Below, one piece after another: positions 20,332 through 20,473 of a DNA stretch of 20,473 nt (position 1 is the first letter of the stretch; each line of letters starts with the position of its first letter). Where the stretch lies: contig CAWFEI010000001.1 of the NCBI GenBank assembly GCA_963814915.1, positions 1 through 20,473 of the forward strand. The letters run 5' to 3'. Both the position numbers and the translations under genes were made by a program. A model generated the notes under the pieces. The model ran no database searches and was not told where the DNA came from. It saw nothing but the letters and a program-made list of their open reading frames with translations. The stretch is from VRUE01 sp963814915 (GTDB taxonomy: Bacteria; Actinomycetota; Thermoleophilia; Solirubrobacterales; 70-9).

Positions 20332-20473
20332 ACTCCGCTCAACTTTACCGGCGCTCGTCGGTCCGGCGCGCGCCGCCGGGTCGTGTCGTACATTCGGTAC
20401 TAAAGCGTCTCCGGCTCTCGCCAGGGGGTGTACAATTGCGTTTACGGACGATGGAGCCTGTAACCGCCCATTC
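20332..20473. other. Intergenic edge with possible divergent promoters
   Basis: This edge segment should contain the promoter of the leftward tRNA-Thr: TAAAGT on the minus strand (20342-20347) sits about ten bases before the tRNA and is a weak -10 match. On the plus strand TACAAT at 20431-20436 is a good -10 match without a clear -35, followed by an ATG at 20451 opening a frame (MEPVTAH) that runs off the window. Whether that is a real gene cannot be judged from eight codons. Confidence 0.3.

Overview
The window is high-GC DNA (roughly two thirds G+C by eye) from an actinobacterium. Gene order, GTG/TTG starts, a leaderless-looking promoter, a collagen-tailed beta-helix surface protein and an AbiEi-like/DUF559 protein suggest a member of Thermoleophilia (Solirubrobacterales-like), but the taxon is an inference.

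Layout. Almost everything lies on the minus strand, so transcription reads right to left. Positions 10890 to 1 hold the classic core cluster rpmG-secE-nusG-rplK-rplA-rplJ-rplL-rpoB-rpoC, with rpoC running off the left edge. Two junctions (rplJ/rplL and rpoB/rpoC) are TGATG one-base overlaps. Two RNA elements lie inside the cluster: a nested stem-loop leader in front of rplJ (8377-8449), matching the expected place and shape of an L10 autoregulatory leader, and a hairpin followed by a U-rich stretch between rplL and rpoB (7389-7416), resembling the rplL-rpoB attenuator known in other bacteria.

Positions 10891 to 20259 are an accessory stretch between rpmG and a tRNA-Thr gene. It contains, left to right: one plus-strand AbiEi-like/DUF559 nuclease-fold protein; a convergent minus-strand pair made of an XRE-type HTH protein and an overlapping nucleotidyltransferase (toxin-antitoxin-like, with a promoter that appears to give a leaderless GTG-start mRNA); a secreted HEYGHH zinc-metallopeptidase-like protein; a very large secreted protein made of a lectin-like N-terminal region, two tandem beta-helix + Ig-like modules, a Gly-X-Y collagen-like stalk and a small C-terminal domain; and an acyl-CoA dehydrogenase starting 23 bases after the 3' end of tRNA-Thr(GGT). 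The last 140 bases are intergenic, possibly with the first codons of a rightward gene.

The most notable observations are: (1) the collagen-like part of the surface protein gene is broken by a single extra base, and a nearby repeat copy has three single-base losses that cancel, so it is either decaying, variable, or mis-sequenced; (2) the XRE-nucleotidyltransferase pair facing a DUF559 protein is a candidate toxin-antitoxin or defence module; (3) the rplJ leader structure. No insertion sequence, CRISPR array, integrase or attachment site was seen.
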